A stretch of 64,000 nt of DNA, from NCBI RefSeq assembly GCF_902459465.1, contig NC_047082.1:10538545-10602544 (forward strand), read 5' to 3'. The stretch is from Asterias rubens. Lineage: Eukaryota > Echinodermata > Asteroidea > Forcipulatida > Asteriidae. How positions within the stretch are numbered: position 1 is the stretch's first letter; every line of letters begins with the position of its first letter. A program made the position numbers and the translations under genes. The notes beneath the pieces were generated by a model. It saw only the letters and a list, made by a program, of their open reading frames with translations. It searched no databases and had not been told where the DNA came from. Shown in pieces: positions 34,761 to 44,112 of this stretch.

Positions 34761-35771
34761 CTACATGTAACAGACAACAACACCCTCATTGTCGTAGTCA
34801 GGGGAAAGAACCTCATCCGAGACCGAAGAAACGCTGCGTTTGGCACTGAACTCTCCAGGACTATGCCTTCCCTTTAGTTCCAATCGGCCCAGATTAATGT
34901 CACTTTGACCGCTGTCAAATCTCATGCAAGACAGTTTGGCATCAATCTGAGGTAGATCTTGAGTCGTGAGGGTTTCCAACGCCTCACTGATACTTGGGTA
35001 AAGATTTACAAAGGCTTCATCGGTCAGGGTGTGGGAAGCCTCTCTCGCTGATCGTACAGATTGTTGTACCTGCTGTGAGAGATTCGTCACAGACCATTTG
35101 TGTTCATCAAGCTTAACGCTGCGGTCTATCTGGATACCTACAATTTTGTCAATTAGACGGTTCTCATGGGCGATTAGTTCTTTTTTGACTTCATTTGCTT
35201 TGCTCTTGACGTCTTTGATGGTTCTTTCAACTGCAGAGTCAAGTTTGTCTTCAATCTTGCAGGCAATGGATGAGGACATGCTTAAATATTGTGCAATGGT
35301 TTCGAGAGGGCCAAAGAATTTTACTAAAGACTGTTTCAAGCTCGCTGAAGCTTTGGCGCAATCAATGTACTCATGTTCTGGATGACGGTGGTCAGTTTCA
35401 GAGCACTTTCGGCAAATCAACTTGGCACAAGTTGTACAATACAACTGAATGTCCTGGTCATTATGGCTGGGGCATTTTGAGCGATGTTGCTGGTTGGTTG
35501 GCTCAGTTTGTTGAATGTCAGTAACTAAGTGGTGTGACGTTGCAGAGATTCGTTGGTGTATCTTGTGACAGTTAGTGCAGATGTTTTGTTTGCAGTCGAG
35601 ACAGCGTAGAGGGGCCACTTCCTTCTGGTCATCACACACTTCACAGAATGGTAGCTTGTCACAAGATGATACAACTCCCTTAGTTAGCCTGTTGAAAGTA
35701 ATAACAAGTTTTTGGTATTGGATTTCGTGATCCTGAAAATAGTCTAGGGTAGGATGGGGCAAGTGGACCAC
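34761..35771 (-). CDS. TRIM-like B-box/coiled-coil protein, RING-less exon or fragment
   Basis: The 336-residue frame resembles the middle of TRIM56-like proteins, which are often ubiquitin ligases. It has B-box 1 at about residues 43-81 (CEVC, CLDC, CTNC, then His), B-box 2 at about 100-134 (CPSH, CTTC, CRKC, DH, H), and a coiled coil from about 145 to 265. No RING is present and no C-terminal NHL, SPRY or FN3 domain is seen. The first residues (MVHLPHPTLDY) come from a transposon-like end (35745-35775), so the ATG at 35771 is unlikely to be the native start. A good acceptor (ACTTTCAACAG|GCTAAC) lies at 35689/35688 in this frame, suggesting that the true exon starts there and an upstream RING exon lies at higher coordinates or is lost. 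The C-terminus ends at TAG after VVVCYM. It could be a partial gene, a decayed copy or a B-box-only paralogue. Confidence 0.65.
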   Translation of the reverse strand: MVHLPHPTLDYFQDHEIQYQKLVITFNRLTKGVVSSCDKLPFCEVCDDQKEVAPLRCLDCKQNICTNCHKIHQRISATSHHLVTDIQQTEPTNQQHRSKCPSHNDQDIQLYCTTCAKLICRKCSETDHRHPEHEYIDCAKASASLKQSLVKFFGPLETIAQYLSMSSSIACKIEDKLDSAVERTIKDVKSKANEVKKELIAHENRLIDKIVGIQIDRSVKLDEHKWSVTNLSQQVQQSVRSAREASHTLTDEAFVNLYPSISEALETLTTQDLPQIDAKLSCMRFDSGQSDINLGRLELKGRHSPGEFSAKRSVSSVSDEVLSPDYDNEGVVVCYM

Positions 35772-35920
35772 TTTAGCATCATTGACTTTAAAGATAACTC
35801 AATAAAGCAGGAAACGGGTAAAACTATGTTTAATACATTTGCAAAACACAAAAAAAGCTGCAATCAATAACATTAATTAAAATTAAGAATATTAACGCAT
35901 CCATAATCATCAAAAAGCGG

Positions 35921-35950
35921 ACCACTTACCCCGTACATGGGGCAAGTGGT
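35921..35950. repeat. Short inverted repeat related to the pogo-like element
   Basis: ACCACTTACCCC and GGGGCAAGTGGT flank a 6-bp spacer with one mismatch. A second copy of GGGGCAAGTGG lies at 35756-35766, next to the B-box frame. The pair may mark subterminal or terminal repeats of the decayed pogo-like element. Confidence 0.45.
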
Positions 35951-36068
35951 CTGCATAAAAATAAACTTAACCCAAGCCACCAAAGGAGCTTGGAACATTG
36001 TACTGGAATGAGTTAATTGGTGATAAACATCTCAATTGGCAATTAAAATAATCTTAGAAGCACAACTG

Positions 36069-36422
36069 TTAAACAAATAAAAACTGGAGTGGCACTTGCT
36101 GTTTCACAGACAAGCTTTGAGGGTGATCCCAAACAGCCGTGTTTCCCTCTTGATCTAGGCCTACTACATGTAAGTACCATTGAGATAGTTGGTCTTCCTC
36201 GTCTGTGGTGAGAGCTGTTGCTTTGTGTGCTGATGGAGCATCCACATTAGCGAGTTTCTTCAATCTTCGGGCCAATGTGGTTTTGGGGACTTCAAACAGC
36301 TTTGATGCAAGTCGCAGACTTTTCACCTCTCCACTTTTGATAGCAGCAACTGCTCTTCTCATTGAATCTGGTTCCCACATCTTTTGTGGTCCACGCTTAG
36401 TGGGTCTATATGTCCTAACCAT
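36069..36422 (-). pseudogene. Pogo/Tigger-type transposase N-terminal fragment (psq helix-turn-helix)
   Basis: The 117-residue frame begins MVRTYRPTKRGPQKMWEPDS. It then has a pipsqueak-type helix-turn-helix (MRRAVAAIKSGEVKSLRLAS, then KLFEVPKTTLARRLKKL) at about residues 19-60, and the start of a second CENP-B-like helical region (LTTDEEDQLSQWYLH, about 72-88). After about residue 90 the protein no longer looks like the family. No DDE catalytic domain follows, so this is a broken transposase. A triplet microsatellite abuts its start. An inverted repeat (35921-35950) and a related sequence at 35745-35775 (GGGGCAAGTGG in both) may be remnants of element ends. Confidence 0.6.
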
Positions 36423-36426
36423 CCTA

Positions 36427-36428
36427 TG

Positions 36429-36475
<47 letters not shown>
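36427..36475. repeat. (AAT)n microsatellite
   Basis: Uninterrupted ATA/AAT triplets run for about 48 bp immediately upstream of the psq-type reading frame (minus strand). Confidence 0.95.
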
Positions 36476-36805
36476 TTTCGGGGCTAATCGTCCTTACTCG
36501 CAGCTACATGTAGAGCTGAATTGCGAAGGACGCGGCGCATTCAGCTGCCAGCCACATCAACCCATTATGACCACGGAGCACAGCCAAGATCGAAAGTGTT
36601 TGATTTTTCCTGAGGGATAGCCTTGCTCAAGGCAGTCGCATTATTCGCTCCGAAAAGACGCCGTTGCAAACCCACCCGTATACCCTGTGCGTGGTGCGTG
36701 TAATCACACCGCATGACCCACCCGTATACACACTGTCACATCGTACGACTACTGTGGGCACAAGTCATCCGCACTCGTACCACTAACCGCATGCAGAAGC
36801 CTTGT
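36476..36805 (+). mobile_element. tRNA-Glu-like SINE body (family S3), plus strand
   Basis: CTGAGGGATAGCCTTGCTCA, AGGCAGTCGCATTATTCGCT and CACCCGTATACCCTGTGCG recur inverted at 37127-37418. The tRNA-like head is not obvious in this copy. Confidence 0.6.
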
Positions 36806-37126
36806 CGGGTCTGTAACTTCCGGATTTAATGTGTTTCATGAAAAAAAAATGGGGGGGCTCTCAGATATGCTAGTATGCAGCTCATGAATATCAGACAACA
36901 CAGGATGTGAGGCAAATGAATTATTCATTTTGACGTCCAATCAAGCACTTCCCTTATCACGACCTTTGGACCCTATCATGCTCGCTGAGCATCCGTGGTG
37001 GAGGTGTGTGATGTAAACATGTCTCGTCTTTCGCGGGCATTATGGTAATGAGCTGACCATGGAAACTCTTCACTAATTATAGTAATGAGGTCAGTGGCTT
37101 CAACACAGACCCTAGAAGGCTGTCGG

Positions 37127-37418
37127 CCCGACAGCCGACGCATGCGGATAGTGTAAGGGGGCATCGTGTCGTGCGATGTTACGCACAGTGTATACGGGTG
37201 GGTTTCTATACAGCGGCGGTCTTTTTTCAGAGTGAATAATTCGACTGCCTTGAGCAAGGCTACCTGAGGGAGGAAAACCGGATAGTCTGGAAAACCCTCG
37301 TGGCACAGTCAGAGAACCAACGCACAACTCAACTCACATGGCCCCGACCGGGAATCGACACCGGGGTCACCTTGGTGAGAGGCGAGCGCTTTACGCACAA
37401 GCCAACCATGCCACCCAC
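37127..37418 (-). mobile_element. tRNA-Glu-like SINE (S3), minus strand
   Basis: Minus strand head GTGGGTGGCATGGTTGGCTT, GCTCGCCTCTCACC and GTCGATTCCCGGTCGGGGCC resembles a tRNA-Glu(CTC) gene. The body CTCAGGTAGCCTTGCTCAAG, GCAGTCGAATTATTCACTCT and CACCCGTATACACTGTGCGT follows. It forms a large inverted pair with 36476-36805. Confidence 0.72.
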
Positions 37419-37497
37419 GGAAGATAAAAAATGATAAGGAAGATAAAAATCAGCTCATGCTATATTTCAGCGTCAAAATAGTGTACATGGGTCACAA

Positions 37498-37648
37498 AGA
37501 CCTTATCGCAAATACTCGGTACGCACAAAAGACGTGGAAAAAGGTGCATGCTGGTCTAGCTAGCTATCAAATTTGGACACAAGCTAGACCAGCATGCAAA
37601 TTGTTCGGCAGTTTGCGCTTGCGCACTGGTATATGCTAAAAAGGTCTT
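37498..37648. mobile_element. MITE with AGACCTTATCGCAAATAC ends, copy 1
   Basis: GACCTTATCGCAAATACTCG at the left and TATGCTAAAAAGGTCTTT at the right. Central arms GGTGCATGCTGGTCTAGCT and AGCTAGACCAGCATGC are inverted. The second copy is at 58662-58814. Confidence 0.85.
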
Positions 37649-39158
37649 TTCACACATGCATACATACAGGACTGTAGCGCCCTCTAGAGTCCAACCCATC
37701 ACTCATGTACCTTTCCATCAACATGGCAGCCAAGTGTGAGCGTGATTAAAAATACCATAGTTCATTATACAAGCTGAGTCCCGCTCTCATTCTCAGGGGT
37801 GAGAGTCATTACTAATGAAAAAGTCTGAAACTTGGATAAACATTCAAAGGTTTGTTGAAATAATGCCATTTCTACTGTTTGGTATTCCCCTGGGGTTATA
37901 AGGTTTCAAGGAGCTTTTGGAAACAGTATCCAAAACACTAGAGAAGTAGACAAATTGGCAGAATTTCTTCAATTGTGGAAAAAAATATTGCCTGATTTTT
38001 TTCACCAGGGTGACATAAAAAGTCTGAATTCAGCCAAAAGTCCGAACAATCTCATCCCTGCTCTCTAAATGGCAGCAGGAGGCATTACATGGTGGCAGCA
38101 GTTCAAGCTCTTACAAACACAAAAGCAAAATACAAGAGCTATTTACACAGTAGGGGCAACTGGTCCAGGAGGACTAAAGTAGTGGTCCCCTAGCGCCATG
38201 TTTTCCACGTAGAATCTTATTAGTCCAAATAAATTTGCGTTATCATTTGACTTCTTAATAAGGGAATCAATGTGTGATGAAGAGATTTTCAACGAGTGGT
38301 TTAAACCCAATGAGTGGTTTAAACCCAAATAAAATTATCAAGAACCAGGCCTCGGCGGGTTTAAACCACTAGTTGAAAACCGATTCAACACTCTTTGATT
38401 CCCATTCATAAATACTTTATCGGTCAAAAAACATCAACACTTTTTGGTCAAAAAGTAAAATAAATGCAAAAATTATAATTTTTGAATGATTTCTTTCTAC
38501 ACAACACCCCTCCAGCTATGAAATGGTAAAGCCCAGTCAAGGCCCTCGGGTAAACAACTCCTTATAAGGGAATGCTGTGCGCAATGCGCATATCGCGTGA
38601 TGTGACACAACTGTTTCAGCCGTTGCTCTTGACCAATAGGAATGAAGAAACCGTCTTAAAAGCACAGGTGCAAGCTCGCGTGCCATGCCCATGTTTCAAC
38701 ACTTTTTACTGGTCATAAACAAAGGTTTATACACACCCACGTGACACGTTCTCCACCAATACAACAGGAATAGTAGTTGCGATAGCTAAACTGTCCGAGG
38801 TATTTATGAATGTACATTTACGAACTGTGAAACTGCACTCACTGAATTGGCTGTAGTTTAATTAAGACTTCCACTGAAGTTTTACTTGTTTAAGTTTTCA
38901 AACCTATGTAGCGTAGGGCCTACTACCCAGCCAGAGGCAGCCGTTTTGTTTTGTTTTTTACAAAAGAAGTGGGCTGCAAGTGCAAGGCCAAGTATTATGA
39001 ATCCAAAATGGAGGGCTTACCCCCCTGTGTTCACACAAAAAACATTGCTCCTCTTTCCTTCTTAATTATTCATAAAAAAATAGACAACTCAGAAGTCTAG
39101 ACTCTTCTAAGTTCTAGTGTGACTGTGACTGTGAGTCTAGACTATTCTTACTCTTTTT
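37649..39158. other. No gene; foldback at about 38200-38470
   Basis: TTTTCAACGAGTGGTTTAAA (38287) and GGTTTAAACCACTAGTTGAA (38359) are inverted, and GGGAATCAATG / TTTGATTCCCATT lie further out, indicating a decayed MITE. Otherwise nothing recognised. Confidence 0.5.
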
Positions 39159-39773
39159 GGGTCCTACTACTTGCCGTCAACTCGCCGTCAACTCACTTGC
39201 GCCGTCAACTCGCCGTCAACTCCTCCAATATACATTTAAAATCCACAAAAGAAGCATAGAACTGTAAAGTATCAGCTCAAAGAGCATTCGCGGGATAACA
39301 TTCCGTATGGCGCCACCACTTTTTCACTAATTTTTACAAAAAAGGATATCTCATTGAGGTAAATTAGATACTATATTATTTCATATCGAATGAAAAAAGT
39401 GGTGGCGCCATACGGAAACTTTTCCCATTCGCGTAAGTTTTAGGTCATATTTCGGAATAAAAATTGATTTTTTTTTCTCGTGAAAAAAAATTCACGAAGC
39501 CAAAAATATGTCGGCCGCCATCTTGCTTTTTCACAATGATTAGTCTTGGCCCAAGATGTCAATGATTGGTACTTTTTTTTTATCAACACAAAGTCGTTTT
39601 TGTGAATGAATTTGTACCGAAAACCATGAGAAATATGTAGTTTAGCCCCGACTTAACACTTCCGTGCCCCCTTTTTATAGATTTTTCATGTAAATTTAAT
39701 GAGTTGACGGCACGAAAATGAGTTGACGGCGAGTTGACGGCAATTCGGCGAGTTGACGGCAATAGTAGGACCG
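39159..39773. mobile_element. Non-autonomous DNA transposon with 8 subterminal 11-bp repeats and 8-bp TSD
   Basis: The ends GGGTCCTACTACTTGCCGTC and (complement of right) CGGTCCTACTATTGCCGTCA are inverted. GCCGTCAACTC occurs at 39173, 39184, 39201 and 39212. Its complement occurs at 39701, 39720, 39731 and 39750. CTCTTTTT flanks both sides (39151-39158 and 39774-39781). There is no transposase frame. A separate MITE (39288-39436) is nested inside. Confidence 0.88.
39288..39436. mobile_element. MITE with TTCCGTATGGCGCCACCAC ends, copy 2 (nested)
   Basis: CATTCGCGGGATAACATTCC and CCGTATGGCGCCACCAC pair with GTGGTGGCGCCATACGGAAA and CCCATTCGCG-type sequence on the right (imperfect outside the core). 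Same family as 27138-27236. Confidence 0.85.
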
Positions 39774-40512
39774 CTCTTTTTACTTTTTATAGTCTTACTT
39801 ATTCGTATTTACAGGTTTTTGGATTTGAGTTAGCGCTCAAAATATCCTCAAGGCAATTGCCTTTTATCATAATAAATCAGCTTTTACAAATTATTTTTCG
39901 AACCTACTTAGCTTTCATTTGGAAGCAAGCAGTGTCCATCCAGTGCATTGGTCTTCAGTTCAAGTTCAACAAGACAGGCGCCATCCATTCAATTCATCCA
40001 TTCTTGGCACGTTGACGTTTGGCCAAAAACCTGCCATCCTCAAACGTCAGGTACATTAGACAATTTTCATACATTTCAAACCAGAAATTGTGCTTAAAAT
40101 CCTTAAAACTTACCTTGCTCACACACTTACACTAATAAAAAGCAGAAATAGATCATGTGTTTACGGAAATCACACTGCAAATTTAGGATTCATTACCGAC
40201 CGTGGTACAGGGCAAAGGTCAAATGACTCTGTTTCCCCAACAGAGGGCAGCAAATCAATTAGAACAAAAATCTCTTTTGTGGAGGGCCGAGTGGAGACAA
40301 AAATAATGTTAATATCAGTACCTTTATGGAAACTAATTTCCTATGTTCCTTACACAAGATGTTTCATTCCTTTTGAACAAATTGCTCAAAGCATAAAATC
40401 CAATGACACCTTAGCCTATTAGTATTCACATATATTTGACTGGCAAAGTTCGGTAAATAAATTAAGTGACAAACTTTTGCGCACTCACAAGCCCGAGGGA
40501 GACTTGTGCACT
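39774..40512. other. No gene recognised
   Basis: The frames at 39734-40015 and 40090-40422 are open for about 95-110 codons but have no motifs; the first begins inside the transposon end. Confidence 0.35.
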
Positions 40513-41010
40513 ATAGATGGATTGCAATACGCGTCATCAAACGCCATCTTTGATACACTAACAAGGGATAAAAATGCGTGCGCAGCGCGTACACTTGGAT
40601 CGGTCGGGTTAGTCTTTGAAAAGTAACCGTTTGTTATAAAATGCATATGGATAGAAAGATGTTGTAAAAGTAGAATACAATGATCCACACATACATGCTT
40701 ATAAATTGCACGGTTTTCCTTTTACCTCGTCGACTAACACGGTCGGCCATTTATGCGAGTCAAATTATTGACTCCCATAAATGGCCGACCGTGTTAGTTC
40801 GCACAGTAAAAGGAAAACCACGCAATCTCAAGGCAAATTTGTGTGGATCATTGTATTCTACTTTTAAAACATCTTTCCAACCATATGCATTTTATAAAAA
40901 ACGGTTACAAACCCTTTTTATAGACAAACTCGTCCGATCCGAGGCAACCTCTTCCTTTAATACATCAACGATGGCAGTCGATGACACGTATTGCAATCCA
41001 TCAACTTACC
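40513..41010. mobile_element. Foldback MITE (family FE), copy 2, complete
   Basis: The outer ends ATGGATTGCAATACGCGTCA and the complement TGACACGTATTGCAATCCAT are inverted. The inner core CACGGTCGGCCATTTATGCG and CCCATAAATGGCCGACCGTG matches 22150-22488. It lies just downstream of the THAP exon 2. Confidence 0.88.
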
Positions 41011-41197
41011 AAACCATTATGCCAGTCCAAATGAGTTTTATAACACACCTCAGTCTAAAATGAAAAATAAGAAATTTTAGAAACTTAATTTTTTTATTTT
41101 AAATTAACTGTTTTAATCAACAATAACCACATGGGCAGTTAAATCAAGAGCGTTTAAACAATAAAATAAACATACTGAATTTCCCCGGATTCATTTT

Positions 41198-42519
41198 TTA
41201 GTTGCCGTTCACGTCAAGAGAGGGCAATAGGTGCTTACATGGCATAGGTGCTGACATAATGAGTTCATTCGAATGACAAATGTCTCCAATTGTAAAGCGC
41301 TGTTTGGTTGTAGATTTGACTTCAGTTTCAAGTCTTTTTATGTCAATCTTAGCTTCGAGTAGATTTTGCCGGAGTTTGTCACAAGTTTCGTTAAGTTGAG
41401 CGAGTTCATCTTCCAGGTGGGCCACATACGCTTGACTGACCGGTTTGTTATGGAAAGGGCGATGAAGGTAACTGTGATCGTTCTCCAGCGTCCTGTGCCT
41501 GTCATCGACTAATGCATCAATATCTTCATGTCCAACCTGAATACCGACGGATTTGTATAAAGTGTATGACAAACGTCTTGATTTCTTGGGTGGCTGTGGG
41601 CTAGAAAGGTCCGATGCTCGTTTCTTCTTTGGTGTTGCTCTTTTTTGCGTCTCAGGTGAGTTGTATCCCTTCAAGAATAAAGACGGGTGCAGATCATCGG
41701 GATAGGGCTGACCATATTTAAAATGGTTGCTGCAGACCACTGTTGTTGATTTTACTGTGAAATCTTGCCGTCTTAGAAGTCGGGTCCAAAGAGGAAAGAA
41801 CTTCTCCCTGCAGGTGTGGAACCTTAGGTAACTTACATGATCTTTAATGACGTGTCTACATGTATGAAAATAAGAGGAAACATAACACAATTTTATGATT
41901 TTCTTTTTAAATAAATAACAGTTCATATTAGTGAATAAGTTTAATAAAAGTTTAGATTTTGTCTTTGGGGTGAGAGTTTTTTAGGTGATGGATTGAATGT
42001 TAGGCCTATATATCCTAAGTTTATTTATTCAGGTTCAAAATGGCAGCTTGTGTAATGGATTGTACTCCACCAGATGAGAACTATTTAAAAAAGAAAGGGA
42101 AAAGAAATGGAAGAAATTTCTGCCAAGAAATTTGAGGTCATTTTCTGTTTTCTTGGTAGTTTTGGTTTCAAGACCATTGGTGTTGCGCGGTCACACACAA
42201 CCAATGTTCCGATCTATGCATGGCAAAAACTGTCGCTACATTCGTTCATTACAATCGTGTACAGTTTTCGCCGTGCATAGATCACAATTGGTTGTGTGTG
42301 ACCGCGCAACACCAATGGTCTTGGAACCAAGACTATTTTCTGGGTGACTAGTGGCACATAGTCGCAGATGGATGGTCGCAGCTATTAAATCAAGTCCAGT
42401 CGCGATTACCGTTTTGCATGACAACAACAAAACTTTATAATTATAACAGAAAGTTACCTCTTTGGATATCGTCGGTCATTCTTACAGCCAAAAACAGCAC
42501 AATGATCACCACCTCCCAT
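41198..42519 (-). CDS. THAP-domain protein, join complement(42458..42519, 41198..41855)
   Basis: This is a zinc-dependent DNA-binding protein of the THAP (C2CH) family. Exon 1 (ATG at 42519) encodes MGGGDHCAVFGCKNDRRYPK and ends at a donor AG|GTAACT. Exon 2 begins after CATACATGTAG at 41855 and restores the frame. The joined protein has about 239 residues. The THAP domain is residues 1-85, with ligands C7, C12, C62 and H65, core W44, and the closing HPSLFLKGY block. A basic, proline-containing stretch follows (about 93-115; KKKR and PKKSRR, a likely nuclear signal), and then a leucine-rich coiled coil (about 165-205). The end, RFTIGDICHSNELIM, matches the start of the segment preceding the catalytic domain in THAP-type transposases, and similarity then stops. 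It is either a truncated transposase-derived gene or one with further unrecognised exons. The intron (41856-42457) carries a foldback element. Confidence 0.72.
42160..42331. mobile_element. Foldback MITE inside the THAP gene intron
   Basis: The ends TGGTTTCAAGACCATTGGTG and (inverted) CACCAATGGTCTTGGAACCA continue into arms of about 75 bp that include GCGCGGTCACACACAACCAA on one side and its complement on the other. There is a short unpaired centre and no coding capacity. It is a non-autonomous DNA element inserted in the intron. Confidence 0.85.
42458..42519 (-). CDS. Exon 1 of the THAP-domain gene
   Basis: The 62-nt coding exon starts at ATG (42519 reading down) and ends AAAGAG|GTAACT. It contributes the first two zinc ligands (C7 and C12) that are missing from the larger downstream reading frame. 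Finding exactly these two cysteines in frame with a donor supports the exon. Upstream promoter sequences were not identified. Confidence 0.68.
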
Positions 42520-42773
42520 CACTTATCAGATTATGATAAAACGTACATGCAAGAAAAAGTGACAATCAAAAATAATAACATTAGTCATTACTAACAACAG
42601 TCAGAGAATAATATGCGCGCGTGACATGACATATGTGGTTAGTATCTGCCGAGTGAGGGCGCTCTTGCTCCGATAGTAAACCCATGATGATCCTTTGCGG
42701 TTTGTAGTAATAAACCTTATCCATGACCATATAGTTATCCTTCACTTAGCTTAAGACTTAGACCAACATGGAG

Positions 42774-42919
42774 CTTTGCGCCTAGCCCACCTTGTTGAGC
42801 TGTTAATAATGGCTCCGCTTTAAACATCGGTCTCATCACTGTCACCATTACAGTGATGAGACCGATGATAAAAGCGAAGCCATTAATTAACAGCTCAACA
42901 AGGTGGGCTACTTTGCGCC
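42774..42919. mobile_element. Foldback element (42783-42910) with a perfect 9-bp target duplication
   Basis: CTTTGCGCC stands at 42774-42782 and 42911-42919. The element ends are TAGCCCACCTTGTTGAGCTG and the exact complement. The arms of about 60 bp are nearly perfect around CACCATT. A 9-bp duplication is typical of Mutator-like elements. Non-coding and apparently young. Confidence 0.9.
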
Positions 42920-43212
42920 GTGCTTACACTTACAGTTTAAGACACTCTCTTTTTTTTGGGTCCGATCTGCATATGAACTAAACCAACAATCTGACAATCT
43001 TCCCAGTCAACTCAAGGGACTCAAGGGAAGGATCCTGCCGAGTTAATTATCAACGTTAACTTACGTACTGTACTCATTGAAACATGAAGGAAGGATTTCC
43101 TATCTATGGTTGTTTGAAACAAGTAAATCTGTACAGCAAACTTAAAATGAGGACAGCTGAAGGGCTACATGTAACAACTAGTCTACCTCAAAGACCATGA
43201 GTCCATGAGCTA

Positions 43213-43298
43213 ACTAAAGCTTAATAGCCCCACTTGCGTGGCCAAGGATAGCTAAGGATTCAGCTATCCTTGGCCACACAAAGGGGCTAACTAAAGCT
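43213..43298. mobile_element. Small foldback (43222-43289) with 9-bp target duplication
   Basis: ACTAAAGCT flanks both sides (43213-43221 and 43290-43298). The arms TAGCCCCACTTGCGTGGCCA and TGGCCACACAAAGGGGCTA, with AAGGATAGCT/AGCTATCCTT inside, form the hairpin. The left side has three extra bases (TAA). It shares TAGCCC ends with the previous element. Confidence 0.85.
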
Positions 43299-43639
43299 GT
43301 GTGTGTGTGTGTATCCTTGATTGAACTTGAGTTTATTTCAATTAAAAATAAGAGGACGTACCTGGCAAGTCGGGACCAAATAATCAAGCAGGAAAGCGTA
43401 CAGGAAAGCGGCGGGTAGGTTGTGATTCTGCAGAAGGATTGACTCGAGACCGTATACGTCGCCTGAGTCAAACTCAAAAGTTTTAACAACACAACTTGAG
43501 TCCATGACATCGACAGAACATTTGGACATAAGGAGGACATTGAGAAACGCGCACTGAACTGAAATGTCGCCCTCCATCGGCAAGTTTTTTCCCCGATCGG
43601 CCGGTGTGTGTCGCATGCAATGTCCTCTATGCAATATAA

Positions 43640-44112
43640 TACTATCAGGAGGACATTAATGCATATGCAATAATGTTCGCCGGACGGTTTAGCATATGCA
43701 ATGATATCGTGTCCACCGGACGCTGGTGCATAATGCAATTGTGTCCGCCCGGACACATTTGCATATGCAGTTCGGTCCGCCCAGTGCAAAACCGTCCTTG
43801 CAGTAAATTAAACGCCCTTGGTTGACGGAACACGTTCGCCATTTTTTACAAGCTAAGTGCATGTCATGAATGACGCGGGAAATGATTAGGCCGTTGGTTG
43901 GGTATTCGCTGCATCATAATTATTAAACGTAAATATTCATGCTGCATATACGGATAGGCTCAGTGTATGCACGCTCGCTTACGCGCGCACATACATGTAC
44001 AGTCATGTACATATACCACCGGATGGTTTTTGCATAGCCCTGGACACTATTGCATATGCAAAAGTGTCCGGAGCGGACAGTATTGCATGGCGGACACAAT
44101 TGCATCTAACAC
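43640..44112. repeat. Degenerate repeats of GCATATGCAA and GTCCGCCGGAC-like words
   Basis: GCATATGCA occurs at about 43661, 43692, 43760 and 44052, with near copies between, alternating with GTTCGCCGGACG, GTCCACCGGACG, GTCCGCCCGGAC and GTCCGGAGCGGAC. Spacing is about 30-40 bp. Minus-strand frames over it are repeat-derived. Two clusters (43640-43800 and 44018-44112) flank about 200 bp of other sequence. Confidence 0.7.

Noticed and set aside
41010..41054. A further THAP-gene exon (ATTTTAG|ACTGAG ... TTTG|GTAAGT)
   Set aside because: Good splice-like signals bound 45 nt, but the encoded residues do not continue the family in the phase required, and the donor overlaps a MITE terminus.
43214..43842. 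Cysteine/histidine-rich minus-strand frames (191 and 65 residues)
   Set aside because: They run through the foldback element and the GCATATGCAA repeat cluster; their composition is repeat-driven.
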